IMG/VR virus record: IMGVR_UViG_3300025118_000122 | Location: 1-25,844 of that record | DNA: 25,844 bases | Origin: a virus | Reading direction: 5' to 3' (one strand) | Part shown: in pieces, positions 1-9,400 of the stretch | Position numbering within the stretch: position 1 is the first letter of the stretch | Layout of the letters: each line of letters begins with the position of its first letter | Program-made: the position numbers and the translations under genes | Notes under the pieces: model-generated | What the model saw: only the letters and a program-made list of their open reading frames with translations | The model's database searches: none | What the model was told of the DNA's origin: nothing

Positions 1-302
1 ATCATTGCTGTAGTAGCTGCTGTAACCATTATCTCTTCTTGAGGTATTGGTATTGTAATATCAGTAAAGGGTACATTAACCCTTTGTACTTCAGCAGCAG
101 CAGGTTCATTATCCTCTTCTTCCTCCTCATTACCAGTTGGCCCCCTTAAAGCACCAGATGGTACTAGCATAGGTTTAAAAGATGGTAGCTCTGCCTTTGG
201 TAAGTCCAAGTTAGGACGAGGTAGAGCTGGTGCATCTGGTAGAGCCTGTGGAGGAAGGTTAAATGAAGGGAGGAGTGGTGGTCCTAAACTTCGGCTGGCC
301 AA
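1..302 (-). CDS. Proline-rich protein followed by a probable membrane segment (3' end outside window)
   Basis: An open frame runs from just inside the end of the upstream gene to the window edge. Its N-terminal half is rich in Pro and Leu (for example NLPPQALPDAPALPRP). It continues through an acidic stretch NEEEEEDNE to TDITIPIPQEEIMVTAATTA, where a hydrophobic Ala/Thr-rich segment, probably transmembrane, is beginning when the window ends. There is no ATG in frame near the beginning. I propose the TTG at 300-302, preceded by a GGTGG ribosome-site-like run, which overlaps the upstream stop by about 17 bases. A stop codon lies in frame shortly upstream, so the gene cannot start much earlier unless it is reached by frameshifting. 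From memory, marine cyanophages carry proteins of this design (Pro-rich arm plus a membrane segment) near tail genes. The function is unknown. Frame and strand are well supported; the start is weak. Confidence 0.6.
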   Translation of the reverse strand, partial: MASRSLGPPLLPSFNLPPQALPDAPALPRPNLDLPKAELPSFKPMLVPSGALRGPTGNEEEEEDNEPAAAEVQRVNVPFTDITIPIPQEEIMVTAATTAM

Positions 303-757
303 CGTTTTAATCCACCTGTGCCACCTTTATATTCATCATTATTTATGAGATTTATAAGTGCAGCAGCATCAGAAGCCGCTGTTATTTGATCTTCACGTTC
401 TTTTGATTTAGTCCTTACTGCAGCTCTATACGTTTTATTATCTGATGGTATAGCAGTTCCGCCTTCAGCAGCCCTTACAACCATCCAATCGCTTTTCACT
501 AGTAAATCCTTTGCGAATCTTTTCTGCTTTTCAATCCACAAACTTTTTAATCCAGCAAGTGGTTTTGCATCACCATTAGCTAAATAAAAACGACTATCAA
601 AAACCTGAGCAGGTTGTACCCAAGTTATACCTCCTGGTACTGCTGCACGTTGAGTTGCATTAGATAATCTTAACCAATTACCAGGATAACTTGTTCCTGC
701 TGTATCTTTAAAAGGAACATCAAGTGCTAAAGTTCCTCCATTGTATTTGTAGCTCAT
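284..757 (-). CDS. Tail fibre assembly / attachment-like protein
   Basis: This 157-aa protein follows the big adhesin gene with only two bases between stop and start, so it is co-translated with it. The N-terminal half has a YPGNWLRLSNATQRAAVPGG segment followed by a DSRFYLANG stretch. The C-terminal half has LLVKSDWMVVRAAEG, then YRAAVRTKSKERE, and ends near a WP dipeptide. The pattern 'LLxxsDW...YRxaxR...WP' is typical of the phage tail assembly chaperone family (Phage_tail_APC-type) encoded next to tail fibres. A GAGG ribosome site lies about ten bases before the ATG. I infer that it helps fold or attach the fibre or adhesin encoded just upstream. The family call rests on pattern recognition only. 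Confidence 0.65.
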   Translation of the reverse strand: MSYKYNGGTLALDVPFKDTAGTSYPGNWLRLSNATQRAAVPGGITWVQPAQVFDSRFYLANGDAKPLAGLKSLWIEKQKRFAKDLLVKSDWMVVRAAEGGTAIPSDNKTYRAAVRTKSKEREDQITAASDAAALINLINNDEYKGGTGGLKRWPAEV

Positions 758-759
758 AA

Positions 760-3700
760 TTAAAATCCTCGTGCGTATTTGAAAGGTACTTCAGCCCAAG
801 CGGCCCATATGTATTTTTTCCCATCATCATTCGTAGCTCCGCTAGAACCATGTATTTGTTGTGCTCCTGTACTAAAGTATGCACAGTCTCTGCCTGTGTG
901 AGATCCAAGCGAATTATGAATCATTAAGTATCTATCAAGTGGATTACCAGCTTCACCAGCTGAATCATTTTCGGTAGAAGTTAAAATCCATTCTTGGCTA
1001 GCAGCAGTAGTACATTTAACAAACATCATTTTAGGTCTGAATCCACAGTTTGCAAATGCTCCATGAAACGCATGACCTGAGCCTTCATACTCGCCGAATG
1101 CACTAAATCCTGGCACAGCAGAGAAAGCATACATTATATAATCTCTTCCTGATCCACTTGTTTGATCATCGTTACCTAAAGGAACAACAGTACTAGTTGG
1201 ATGACTATCATCAAACATTGCATAATCAATAGCTGCAGAATCATCATTTAATCTCAGATAATCACCAGTATCTAAACTCTTATGATATACAGTCCAATGT
1301 TGGTCACTACCTGTAAGTGCTTTTACCCAAACCATACTCGGTACTGTAGTAAGTCCGTGGCCAACAGTTGTAGAACCACTTCCGCCACTATATTTACTTA
1401 TAGAGAATCCTGCAGTATTATTAACCCATTGGTTTGCCGCAGTAACAGTAGTAGATCCATTAGTATTATCTGAACCAGCAGCAGCTCCACCGCCCCAAAC
1501 AAATGCTATAAAACCTTCGGTATTTTTATTTACTTGGTTTCCACCACCTGTAGATACATTTAAAGTAAAACTTCCTGCACCTACAGCGTCAACATAACCC
1601 CATTTAGGATCAGTTGCGCCTGCATCTACTACATTCTGTGATTTAGGGCTACTAGTAGATAATTTTTTAGTACCATCCCATCCACGTACAGTATCTTGTA
1701 TAACCCAATCAGAACCTGAACCTGATTCATGTTTAATTAAAACAATAGCAGGTGTATTTTCACTGTTACTAAGGCTTACTGACTGAGATGCACTACCGTC
1801 ACCAGTATATCTAACAGCATCAAAGTATTTTGAACCTTTTGGACCTGTAGCTGGTTCAGCTAAATTAGTATCACATAAAGTTTTAAAACCTGTTGGTGCA
1901 GCTGTCCGATAAGCTTTATCACCAAAATTAAAGAAAGCTTCGAATTTATCATGTTCAGTATCATCGTTTCTACCACCCCACACTGGAACATAAGGTGCAT
2001 AAGAACTATTTACAGTTACTGCAGGATAAGCTCCTGTTGCAGGGTTTCCTGTGTTACCGCTACCATCATTTAGCCATGTACCATTAATACTGAACCATAA
2101 TTTTCCAGTATCTGCATCAAAAGCTATACCAATTGTGTCACCTTTATATTGAGCATCAGGCCAGTTAGTTATTAATGTGGTATCATTATGATATAAATAA
2201 GCAGGTAAAGAACCACCAGAATCAACACCATGGTTAGTTTGTAAATAGTAATTATTTCTATCATCTTCCATACCTGTTTCTCCATCAGGCCTTTTAAAGT
2301 TTGAAGCTATACCAAAACAATCTGAGTGACCACCAGTGTTGGCACTACCACCTTCATTAAATAATTGTTTACCTTTAATTAGATGACACTCCCAATACCA
2401 CTTACCACTGGCTAATTCAAATGTACCATAAGCTGTTTGGTCTTTGTTACCATTACTCCAGTATGTACCATTATGTCTAGAATACCACTTAGGCTCAATT
2501 GAACCGCAATCGCGGAAATTACCCAGACAGAAGTTACCACGCGTCACACCACCAAGAGCATCGTTCCCACCAGCTGGTAGGTATGAACTTGGTGAATCAG
2601 TAGATATATCTAAGTGTAAAGGACTACGCCCTTGGTCAATTTTAAATTCATTAATACGGTAAGTATTACCAGAAGCTCCATGACCTTGAGTGATTCCCCA
2701 ATAGCGCGCTTTATTTCCATCTTGATTTCTTATTCGGAATTCTTGATAACCACTGCTACTTATTTGACCGACATGATAAACTGCGAAGTACCAGTAGGTG
2801 GCACCTGACATAGATGTTGCATCATTAGTACTGACCAACCCCCACGATCTTGAATCGTTATCCCATGTACCACTAACTGACGCTTTAAACATAGCTTCAC
2901 CAACCCATTGAGCTGATCCTAGATCTAGCCATAGCATTCTATCAGGACTAAAAGTACCGCAGTCATATGGATTCGTTTTAATAGCATCACTATTATTATA
3001 ATAATGATCACTACTGCTGCTATTATCATTTAATCTATATGTAGTAGTAGTAAAAGAAGGGTCGCCAATCTCATTACTGGTAAAAAAGGTACCTTGTGCA
3101 ATAGCCCAGTCATTAGAACCAGCTGCATCGTTACCTAAGGCTGCTGAACTGCTTGTATCAAGAAAATCTAATTTAACACCTTGAGTACCTACACTACCAG
3201 AGTAGTCTTTAGGTTGCCATCTATCTGTATCTGCATCAAAGAATCCGAAGTCTTCAGCTTCTTTAGCAAGACCATCGAGGATGTAGAAGTCTGCAAGTTT
3301 ACAGTTTAACCAACCCTGCCAATCATTGCTAAGACTCGATGAATCAGCACCAATAATATGTTGAACATTACTATTCATTAAGAAGTTACCAGCTCCTGAA
3401 CCAATAGTAGCTTTAGTTTCATATTGAGTTATTGCGACACCATTAATCCATATTTTCATACGATCGTCTGCTGCAACTTCAGCTGTATCAACTGCTATTA
3501 CTATATGATACCAGTTTGTGCAATCCCCCAGTCCACGATGAGTTCTTCTAACTTCAGCATTGTTAGTTAGTATCCTAAGGTCACCACCATTTGAACTAGT
3601 TCCATCTATATAAATGATAGTTTTAGTGCTAGCAGTATTACCAACTGAAAGAATATTCATCGTAGCATGCGCATCACCACCTTTATACCAGAAACTGACT

Positions 3701-3858
3701 GTCCATTTCTCACTATTACCAGCACTGCCTGGTGTTCGATGCAAATAACCTCTATTAGGTTCAGCATCAAACCTTAATGAATTAGTGATTTCTTTTACTG
3801 TATCACCTCCAGCTGCAGAGGCTCCAGCACGAATACCCGTATTATTAAGTACTGCCAT
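760..3858 (-). CDS. Large multi-lectin tail adhesin (LamG-like, F5/8-like, SPRY-like, DUF7483-like)
   Basis: This 1032-aa protein is a string of carbohydrate- or protein-binding beta-sandwiches, as expected for a receptor-binding tail appendage. Residues about 27-215 look like a LamG/concanavalin-type domain: YLHRTPGSAGN, WTVSFWYKG, NWYHIVIAVDTAE, MKIWINGVAI. Residues about 290-410 resemble a discoidin (F5/8 C) fold, with LWLDLGSAQWVG at the start and ARYWGITQG near the end. Residues about 475-650 look like a SPRY domain: GKWYWECHL, DTIGIAFDADTGKLWFSING, FNFGDKAYRTAAPTGF. From about 676 the C-terminus has the features of DUF7483 of phage adhesins, such as GFSAFGEYEGSGHAFHGAF, and ends in PFKYARGF. 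It lies after two fibre genes and before an assembly-like gene. Which domain contacts the host cannot be read from the sequence. Confidence 0.8.
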   Translation of the reverse strand: MAVLNNTGIRAGASAAGGDTVKEITNSLRFDAEPNRGYLHRTPGSAGNSEKWTVSFWYKGGDAHATMNILSVGNTASTKTIIYIDGTSSNGGDLRILTNNAEVRRTHRGLGDCTNWYHIVIAVDTAEVAADDRMKIWINGVAITQYETKATIGSGAGNFLMNSNVQHIIGADSSSLSNDWQGWLNCKLADFYILDGLAKEAEDFGFFDADTDRWQPKDYSGSVGTQGVKLDFLDTSSSAALGNDAAGSNDWAIAQGTFFTSNEIGDPSFTTTTYRLNDNSSSSDHYYNNSDAIKTNPYDCGTFSPDRMLWLDLGSAQWVGEAMFKASVSGTWDNDSRSWGLVSTNDATSMSGATYWYFAVYHVGQISSSGYQEFRIRNQDGNKARYWGITQGHGASGNTYRINEFKIDQGRSPLHLDISTDSPSSYLPAGGNDALGGVTRGNFCLGNFRDCGSIEPKWYSRHNGTYWSNGNKDQTAYGTFELASGKWYWECHLIKGKQLFNEGGSANTGGHSDCFGIASNFKRPDGETGMEDDRNNYYLQTNHGVDSGGSLPAYLYHNDTTLITNWPDAQYKGDTIGIAFDADTGKLWFSINGTWLNDGSGNTGNPATGAYPAVTVNSSYAPYVPVWGGRNDDTEHDKFEAFFNFGDKAYRTAAPTGFKTLCDTNLAEPATGPKGSKYFDAVRYTGDGSASQSVSLSNSENTPAIVLIKHESGSGSDWVIQDTVRGWDGTKKLSTSSPKSQNVVDAGATDPKWGYVDAVGAGSFTLNVSTGGGNQVNKNTEGFIAFVWGGGAAAGSDNTNGSTTVTAANQWVNNTAGFSISKYSGGSGSTTVGHGLTTVPSMVWVKALTGSDQHWTVYHKSLDTGDYLRLNDDSAAIDYAMFDDSHPTSTVVPLGNDDQTSGSGRDYIMYAFSAVPGFSAFGEYEGSGHAFHGAFANCGFRPKMMFVKCTTAASQEWILTSTENDSAGEAGNPLDRYLMIHNSLGSHTGRDCAYFSTGAQQIHGSSGATNDDGKKYIWAAWAEVPFKYARGF

Positions 3859-3860
3859 AA

Positions 3861-4811
3861 TTATGCCAAGCCTAACGAAGCAACGGCATGTATTTTATTA
3901 GCCGCTGCAATATAATAATCTATTCTATCTACAGTTCCACCGGCTGTAGAAAGTGTTGGTGCAGCTCCACCTACCCATTCAAAATCACCGTGCCAGGTAA
4001 ATATTCTTGAACCAGTGCCATCTTGAGTCAATGTAATTGATCCAGATTGACCAACTGTTTGGTTACTAGGTTGAGCAAAGGCACCACTATGAGCTAGTGT
4101 ACATGAAAAATTGTTAGCAGCATTAAAATCTATAGTAATACTAGCTGAACTAGTTAATGATGATATAGTACCACGCTGAGCACCAGTCCATGTTTGGTCA
4201 GTAGCTAAGACTGCATCACCATTACCTGTGCCAGCTCCTATAGTTGTACGAACTGCACCAGCATTAGCATCATCTAGAATAGTCTTAGCAAATGCTGTAA
4301 GATCATACACACCTGCTGCACCTGAACCTGTAAATTGTATCCCTTTATCAGCTGCACTAGTAAGTCCAGCAATAGCTGTTAGGTCTGCATCTAAGGTTTG
4401 ATATACTGTAGGTGTTGCCCAAGATAGGGTTCCTGTACCATTAGAACAGGATAACACTTGACCAGTTGAACCATGACCATCAGGTAAAGTAAATGTTTTA
4501 TCAGCTGTAACACTATCAGGAGCTTTTACACCTAAGTAATGCGATCCATTCGCATCTGTTTCTGATAGCCTCACTTCTTTCGCGTTATCTAAGACAACAT
4601 TTCCTGTAAAAGTAGCCCCTGATAAATTAGCTTTAGTTGCATCGGCTGCAGTTGTTGAGGCTTCTATATTACCACCTTCTTTGATATACAGCCGATTTTC
4701 ATCTGTTGCGTAGCATACTTCTCCTTCTTCGAGTGAAGCTTTATTTGTATTCAATACTGAATATGTACCCCGTGCTACGCGCACTGGAGTTCTAGGACTT
4801 GGTACTCCCAT
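3861..4811 (-). CDS. Fibre-like structural protein with MTD-type N-terminus
   Basis: This 316-aa protein starts one base after the fibre stop codon (TAAaATG). A GGAGGA lies about a dozen bases before the start. Residues 10-46 (RVARGTYSVL through LYIKEGG) match the N-terminal pattern of many phage appendage proteins, including the major tropism determinant: a short beta-prism-like segment with 'GEvcYATDENRLYIKEG'. Residues about 92-132 hold YLGVKAPDSV and TFTLPDGHGSTGQVL, a module I know from marine phage fibre and structural proteins. The remainder is low-complexity Ala/Thr/Ser/Gly beta sequence. Together with its position between gp17-like fibre and lectin adhesin, this suggests a connector or distal fibre component. 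No C-terminal chaperone domain is visible here. Confidence 0.7.
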   Translation of the reverse strand: MGVPSPRTPVRVARGTYSVLNTNKASLEEGEVCYATDENRLYIKEGGNIEASTTAADATKANLSGATFTGNVVLDNAKEVRLSETDANGSHYLGVKAPDSVTADKTFTLPDGHGSTGQVLSCSNGTGTLSWATPTVYQTLDADLTAIAGLTSAADKGIQFTGSGAAGVYDLTAFAKTILDDANAGAVRTTIGAGTGNGDAVLATDQTWTGAQRGTISSLTSSASITIDFNAANNFSCTLAHSGAFAQPSNQTVGQSGSITLTQDGTGSRIFTWHGDFEWVGGAAPTLSTAGGTVDRIDYYIAAANKIHAVASLGLA

Positions 4812-4812
4812 T

Positions 4813-6465
4813 TTAAGTAAACGCTCCTCCGTCGTAAGTAGTTGTTACTGTTGCATGACTTGATGTTAAGGTCCAATCACCTCCATCAATAACTGGCAAC
4901 GCAGTTCTATCAAAAGCAGTGTTAGTCTGTACTCCGTTACCTTCGTGAGCTTGTTCAACACACATATAATGTAGTACAGTAGGTAGAGTATCTGTTGTAA
5001 CAATTTGGGTATAAGCTCCACCAGAGCCAGGTGTACCATTAAGAGTTACTCCAGTTGTATATAATGTAGTTTTATCTGCTTCTTCATAAAACTTTAATGT
5101 ATGACTAGCGTTTGATGAATCAGATTGATCAAACCTATAAGTTATACCAGGAGTCCATTCTAAGAAAGGAGCCTGTTCACCATCAATAAGGAATCCATTG
5201 CTAGATCCTGTGCCATTATATCTATGGAAACTATTCTTCGTAGCTACTTTAACTGTATATGTTACACCTGGTGTACCAGTTTTAAATGGTCTAGGGTTAG
5301 GTAAATACCTATCCTCAGGATCATTAGCAAAGTAACTCATATAGGCAAATGTAGCTCCCGAATGGGTATATTGTAATCTTACAGTAAGACCTGCAGCACC
5401 TTGGAAGCTTGCTGGAAGACTTGTTAATTTAGGTGAAGTACCTGCGTTGTAAGCTTCAAGACCTGTTGAATTTGCAATTTCAATATAATCATCTTCTGTA
5501 TATGTAGCAGCTGCCCATGCAGCTACAGTAGCTTTAGAAGTATAAAGTACAGCTGCAGATACAGCAGCACTTGCAGCATTAGCAGTTACAACAGCTGCTT
5601 CTGCCTGAGTAACCGCATAACCTACACCCTTAGGATCAGTTGATGCGTCTGTATTATTACCTTTTAATGTCCATGATGAACCACCATCAGCAGTTATAGC
5701 TACGCATCTGTCAGTTGCTAACTTTGCAGTATCAGCAATTGTATCAGCAGCATTAGCCGTGCTGACAGCTGCAGAAGCATTAGTTGAGGCTGTGTTTGCC
5801 GTACTAACTGCTGCTGTAGCGTTTGATGCGGCTGTATTAGCTGTGCTTACTGCTGCCGTAGCATTAGTAGCTGCTGTGTTAGCTGTACTAACTGCAGCTG
5901 TAGCGTTTGTCGAAGCTGTGTTCGCAGTGCTAACAGCATTTGTCGCGTTTGTAGACGCTGTGTTTGCTGTACTCACTGCGTTAGATGCATTCGTACTTGC
6001 AGTATTAGCAGTACTTACAGCTGCAGCAGCTTTTGTAATAGCAGCAACGTAACTCCCGCTTTCAAGAACCCTAGAGTTAGTAAGAGCATCACTAGAGTCG
6101 TTTTCTGCTTCTTGAGTAACGTATAAATTTTGTGTATAGTTGTCATTTAGATCACTGGATCTAATAGCAGAACCTGGGTAGAAGGTTGCAGTTAGTGCAG
6201 TACTAGCTGTATCCCTATATACTCTGCCAGTTACTCCACTTTTAGGAGCACCTGATGTTTCCTGCCAGTTAGTACCACTACCTGACGAAAGGGAAATTGT
6301 TGTAGCATTGGCGTATGTAAATTTTGTATTGTCTAATGTAGTACTACCATGAGTGGAATGGATAAGTTCTACTTTCAAGTCTGATTGTTTTATATAAGGG
6401 AATGTAAATGCGAAGTCAGTTTTACTTCCATTTATCCCTGCCATAGTATTTGAGGTTGTAGCCAT
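4813..6465 (-). CDS. T7 gp17-like tail fibre protein
   Basis: Residues 1-125 match the T7 tail fibre N-terminal, tail-attaching domain: INGSKTDFAFTFPYIKQSDL, FYPGSAIRSSDLNDNY, LYVTQEAEND. Residues 149-246 form a tandem array of 14-residue repeats with consensus AVSTANTASTNATA (listed separately), equal to two heptads per unit and suited to a trimeric coiled-coil shaft. Residues about 404-513 form a compact beta domain with an ASHTLKF motif and an LHYMCVEQAH motif. This domain resembles a cupredoxin-like module common in marine phage proteins. At 550 aa it is nearly the length of T7 gp17 (553 aa), but only the N-terminal domain is recognisably shared. It lies directly after the gp16-like gene, as in T7. 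The ribosome site before the ATG is weak. Confidence 0.9.
   Translation of the reverse strand: MATTSNTMAGINGSKTDFAFTFPYIKQSDLKVELIHSTHGSTTLDNTKFTYANATTISLSSGSGTNWQETSGAPKSGVTGRVYRDTASTALTATFYPGSAIRSSDLNDNYTQNLYVTQEAENDSSDALTNSRVLESGSYVAAITKAAAAVSTANTASTNASNAVSTANTASTNATNAVSTANTASTNATAAVSTANTAATNATAAVSTANTAASNATAAVSTANTASTNASAAVSTANAADTIADTAKLATDRCVAITADGGSSWTLKGNNTDASTDPKGVGYAVTQAEAAVVTANAASAAVSAAVLYTSKATVAAWAAATYTEDDYIEIANSTGLEAYNAGTSPKLTSLPASFQGAAGLTVRLQYTHSGATFAYMSYFANDPEDRYLPNPRPFKTGTPGVTYTVKVATKNSFHRYNGTGSSNGFLIDGEQAPFLEWTPGITYRFDQSDSSNASHTLKFYEEADKTTLYTTGVTLNGTPGSGGAYTQIVTTDTLPTVLHYMCVEQAHEGNGVQTNTAFDRTALPVIDGGDWTLTSSHATVTTTYDGGAFT
5728..6021 (-). repeat. Tandem 42-bp / 14-residue repeat in the fibre shaft, six full units plus one degenerate
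   Basis: Inside the tail fibre gene the 14-residue unit AVSTANTASTNATA recurs six times without interruption and decays in a seventh copy (AVSTANAADTIADT). The protein copies are almost identical, while the DNA copies differ at many third codon positions: Ala, Val, Ser, Thr and Asn codons are swapped from unit to unit. Fourteen residues equal two heptads, fitting a coiled-coil rod. Confidence 0.95.
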
Positions 6466-6471
6466 AATGCT

Positions 6472-9400
6472 TTATTTAGCCATTTGATGTAGTTTCTTTA
6501 GCCTCTTTTGTGTTTCGCTTGCACCAGATACATTACCTTGACGCATCTGATGTTTAAGCATTTTTAGTTCTCTGCCTTGAGAACTGTAACCTTGTTCTGC
6601 ATTATATGCTTCTAAGGCATCCCAAGCACCGTTATAAGCTCTATCAATTATAAGGTCTAGTTCTCTATGAACTACCCATTCTTTAATGTTAACTTTACCT
6701 TTAAGTTTTCTATCATATTCTTTCATCTTACCTTGGAAATAACCATCATTCTCAGTCATTAACTTAATAACTTGACCTTTAAGATTAGCATTCTTACCTA
6801 TCCAGTTATTAATAAAGTGTCTTTCATGAGCAGTAAGTGGTTGTCCTGTGAACTTATTTGTCCTTAACTTAGTCATACCATCCCAACCTGTGGATAACAT
6901 CCATTGTCTCCAAGGTTCCATACTACCATTCTGTTTAAACATAGGTAGTAAAGCATTAGCAGCTTGAGTTATAGACTCATAACCTTTAATAGGTTTACCT
7001 GTGAAGACATCAAGTAGCTCAGGTAGAGCTGCTTCCTCACCAGTTGGCATCAGAAACTTATTAGCATTCTGCATATAAGAGAAGAAATCATTATTAACAT
7101 CTCTTAATCCAGGGCTAATAGCGTTATTGAGAATACTGCGAATACCTCTAAATGGTATAGCTGTTTGATCAAATTGCTGTGCAAAGAATCTATTCCATGC
7201 AGTAGGATCACCAGATAACATATCTACAAGAGGTTTAAATCCACTAACAAATGTATTATTAGTAACGTTCATAGAAGCTGCAAAAGCTATTTTTCTAAAG
7301 ATATCTTCACCAACAGCTTGATCCATACGGTTCATTTGATAAACCACATCAGATGTAAGTCCCATCAAAGAAGCAAAGGGTTCAAACCCTTCATAACTTC
7401 TCCATTCCCCTGTAATAGGGTTCTTAATTGATCTAGGCTGCCATCCCATACGAAGCATACGTGCACGTTCAGCACCATCTTGTGGACCATTACCAGTCAT
7501 ATTACCTTGTAAAGCCCATAAACCAGTACCCATAACAAGGGTACTACCCATAATCTGACGACCAATGTACTCAGATTTAAGAGACTGGAAAGCCTCTTCT
7601 AGTTTTAATCCATCAGCTATCTCAATACCATGATTCCTTAGTACATCTAACTTTTCAGCTTTAGTAGTTGCACGTAGTGTTCTCTTTACTTTAGGTAAAG
7701 CTACATTAAATGCACTACTTAATGGGTTGAATGTCCAAGCAAGTTGAACTGAGTTTACACCAGTTCTAGGGAATAAGAATAATCCTCTAGCAGCTGGAAC
7801 ATATTCCAAGAAATCATCGAATGCTTTAACCATTTCATTGTCAAGGTTAAGAGCTATTTCTCTTGAAGCATGTTTAGCAGCTTCATCTGTTAGTTTACCT
7901 GAAGCATCAAATGCTTGAGAGTATAGTTCGTTCTGTTTCTTAGAGAACGCATTGAAATTAACACTACCGTTAAAGTCTTTAGCTAAAGAGTCATATGCTC
8001 TAGCTCTAGCCATACCACTAGCCATAAAGGAATTAGTCATTCCGTCAATAGCGTAGAGTGCGCTAGTACCCCAACGTACAAATTGTTGCTTATTCCACCA
8101 ACTGACAGCTTTAGTAAGCTGCCACATAGCATACTTTCCTTTCCATCCAGGTTCTTTAGCAGCTCTCCAAGCGTCAGCCATACTATCCATGTATTCCAGT
8201 TGATCCATTCTAGCTTGCTTTAAGTCAGCACGACCACGTAGCATAGCTTCTTCTGGATTCTTAACAGCTAAGTCCCAGTCACGTTTCATCACCTTTAGAC
8301 CACGCCTAAAGTTCTCCTCAATACCACCAAAGACCCATGTAGCACGTTTGAAGGCTTTGAAGTCTCCTTGTGCTAATGCTCCTGCCATTATAGATGCAGG
8401 CTTAAGAGCTGTCATTGTAGCATTACCTAACAAAGCTCTAGCAGGTGCTAGTCCTAATAGAAGTCCATTAATTCTGGCTCCATGTAACTGCTTAATTAGC
8501 ATACTAGGTACTTTAGGATTAGTATCAACTATTGCCTTCTTAAGTACTCCTACATTATCTTCAGTTAATCTATGTAGTTTATGTAACTCATCAACACTAC
8601 CATTAGTAGCATCATAAGCTTCTACAAAAGGCTTATAGAAATGAGGGTTTTCTTTAGCTATTGCTTTAAGTGTATCATTTAACTTACCACCTGTAGCTTT
8701 TATCTCTCTAATATACTTGTCAAATGCTGGTCCTTGTTGATCCATCCATCTGATTACATCTTCAATATTACCAGCTTCTTTTAATCGCTGATATTCCTTA
8801 GCCTTTTTAACAATATACTGATTAGTACCAACTTCTTGTCCTAATAAATTCATCTTATCAAAGATGATATTCATTTGTCTAGTTGTATCAACCTGATCTC
8901 CTAGCATTTTAACTGCTGCTGCAGCGTCAGCTACGTTATCTCCAGCTTGCTGTGAAAGCATTGCAGAAGCACGCATCTGATTAGGATCAAACAACGTATC
9001 ATATGCATTTTTAAATGCTTTGGAGGCTATAAGCCACTGCTCTTCATCTAGAAATGCATTAGAATTGAAGACTGTAGACTTCATATCATCTACAATGAAC
9101 TCAAACTCTCTAAGAGGTAGATCTTTACCAAACATAGCGTTAGTTAAGTTATCTACAGCTCTATTCATTTGCTCTGCTGTAATGGTTTTACCATTTATAA
9201 CAGCATCAACGTTAGGTGAGATAGAATTAAATAGTTGATCTAACTGCTTAGCACGGTCATCTCCATTAATAGCATGTAAGAATTTCTTATTGAATGCTTC
9301 ATCTACTACAGGAGCTGCACGACCAAAGGTAGTATCTATATTATTTTGTATTTGAGCTTGATTAACCTTAGCCATAATTGGATCAGGTTGTGTATTAATT

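Noticed and set aside
5759-6052. 97-codon Ala/Val/Leu-rich open frame on the plus strand
   Set aside because: It is the antisense reading of the tandem fibre repeats; its repetitive Ala/Val composition follows from the coding strand, and it has no ribosome site.
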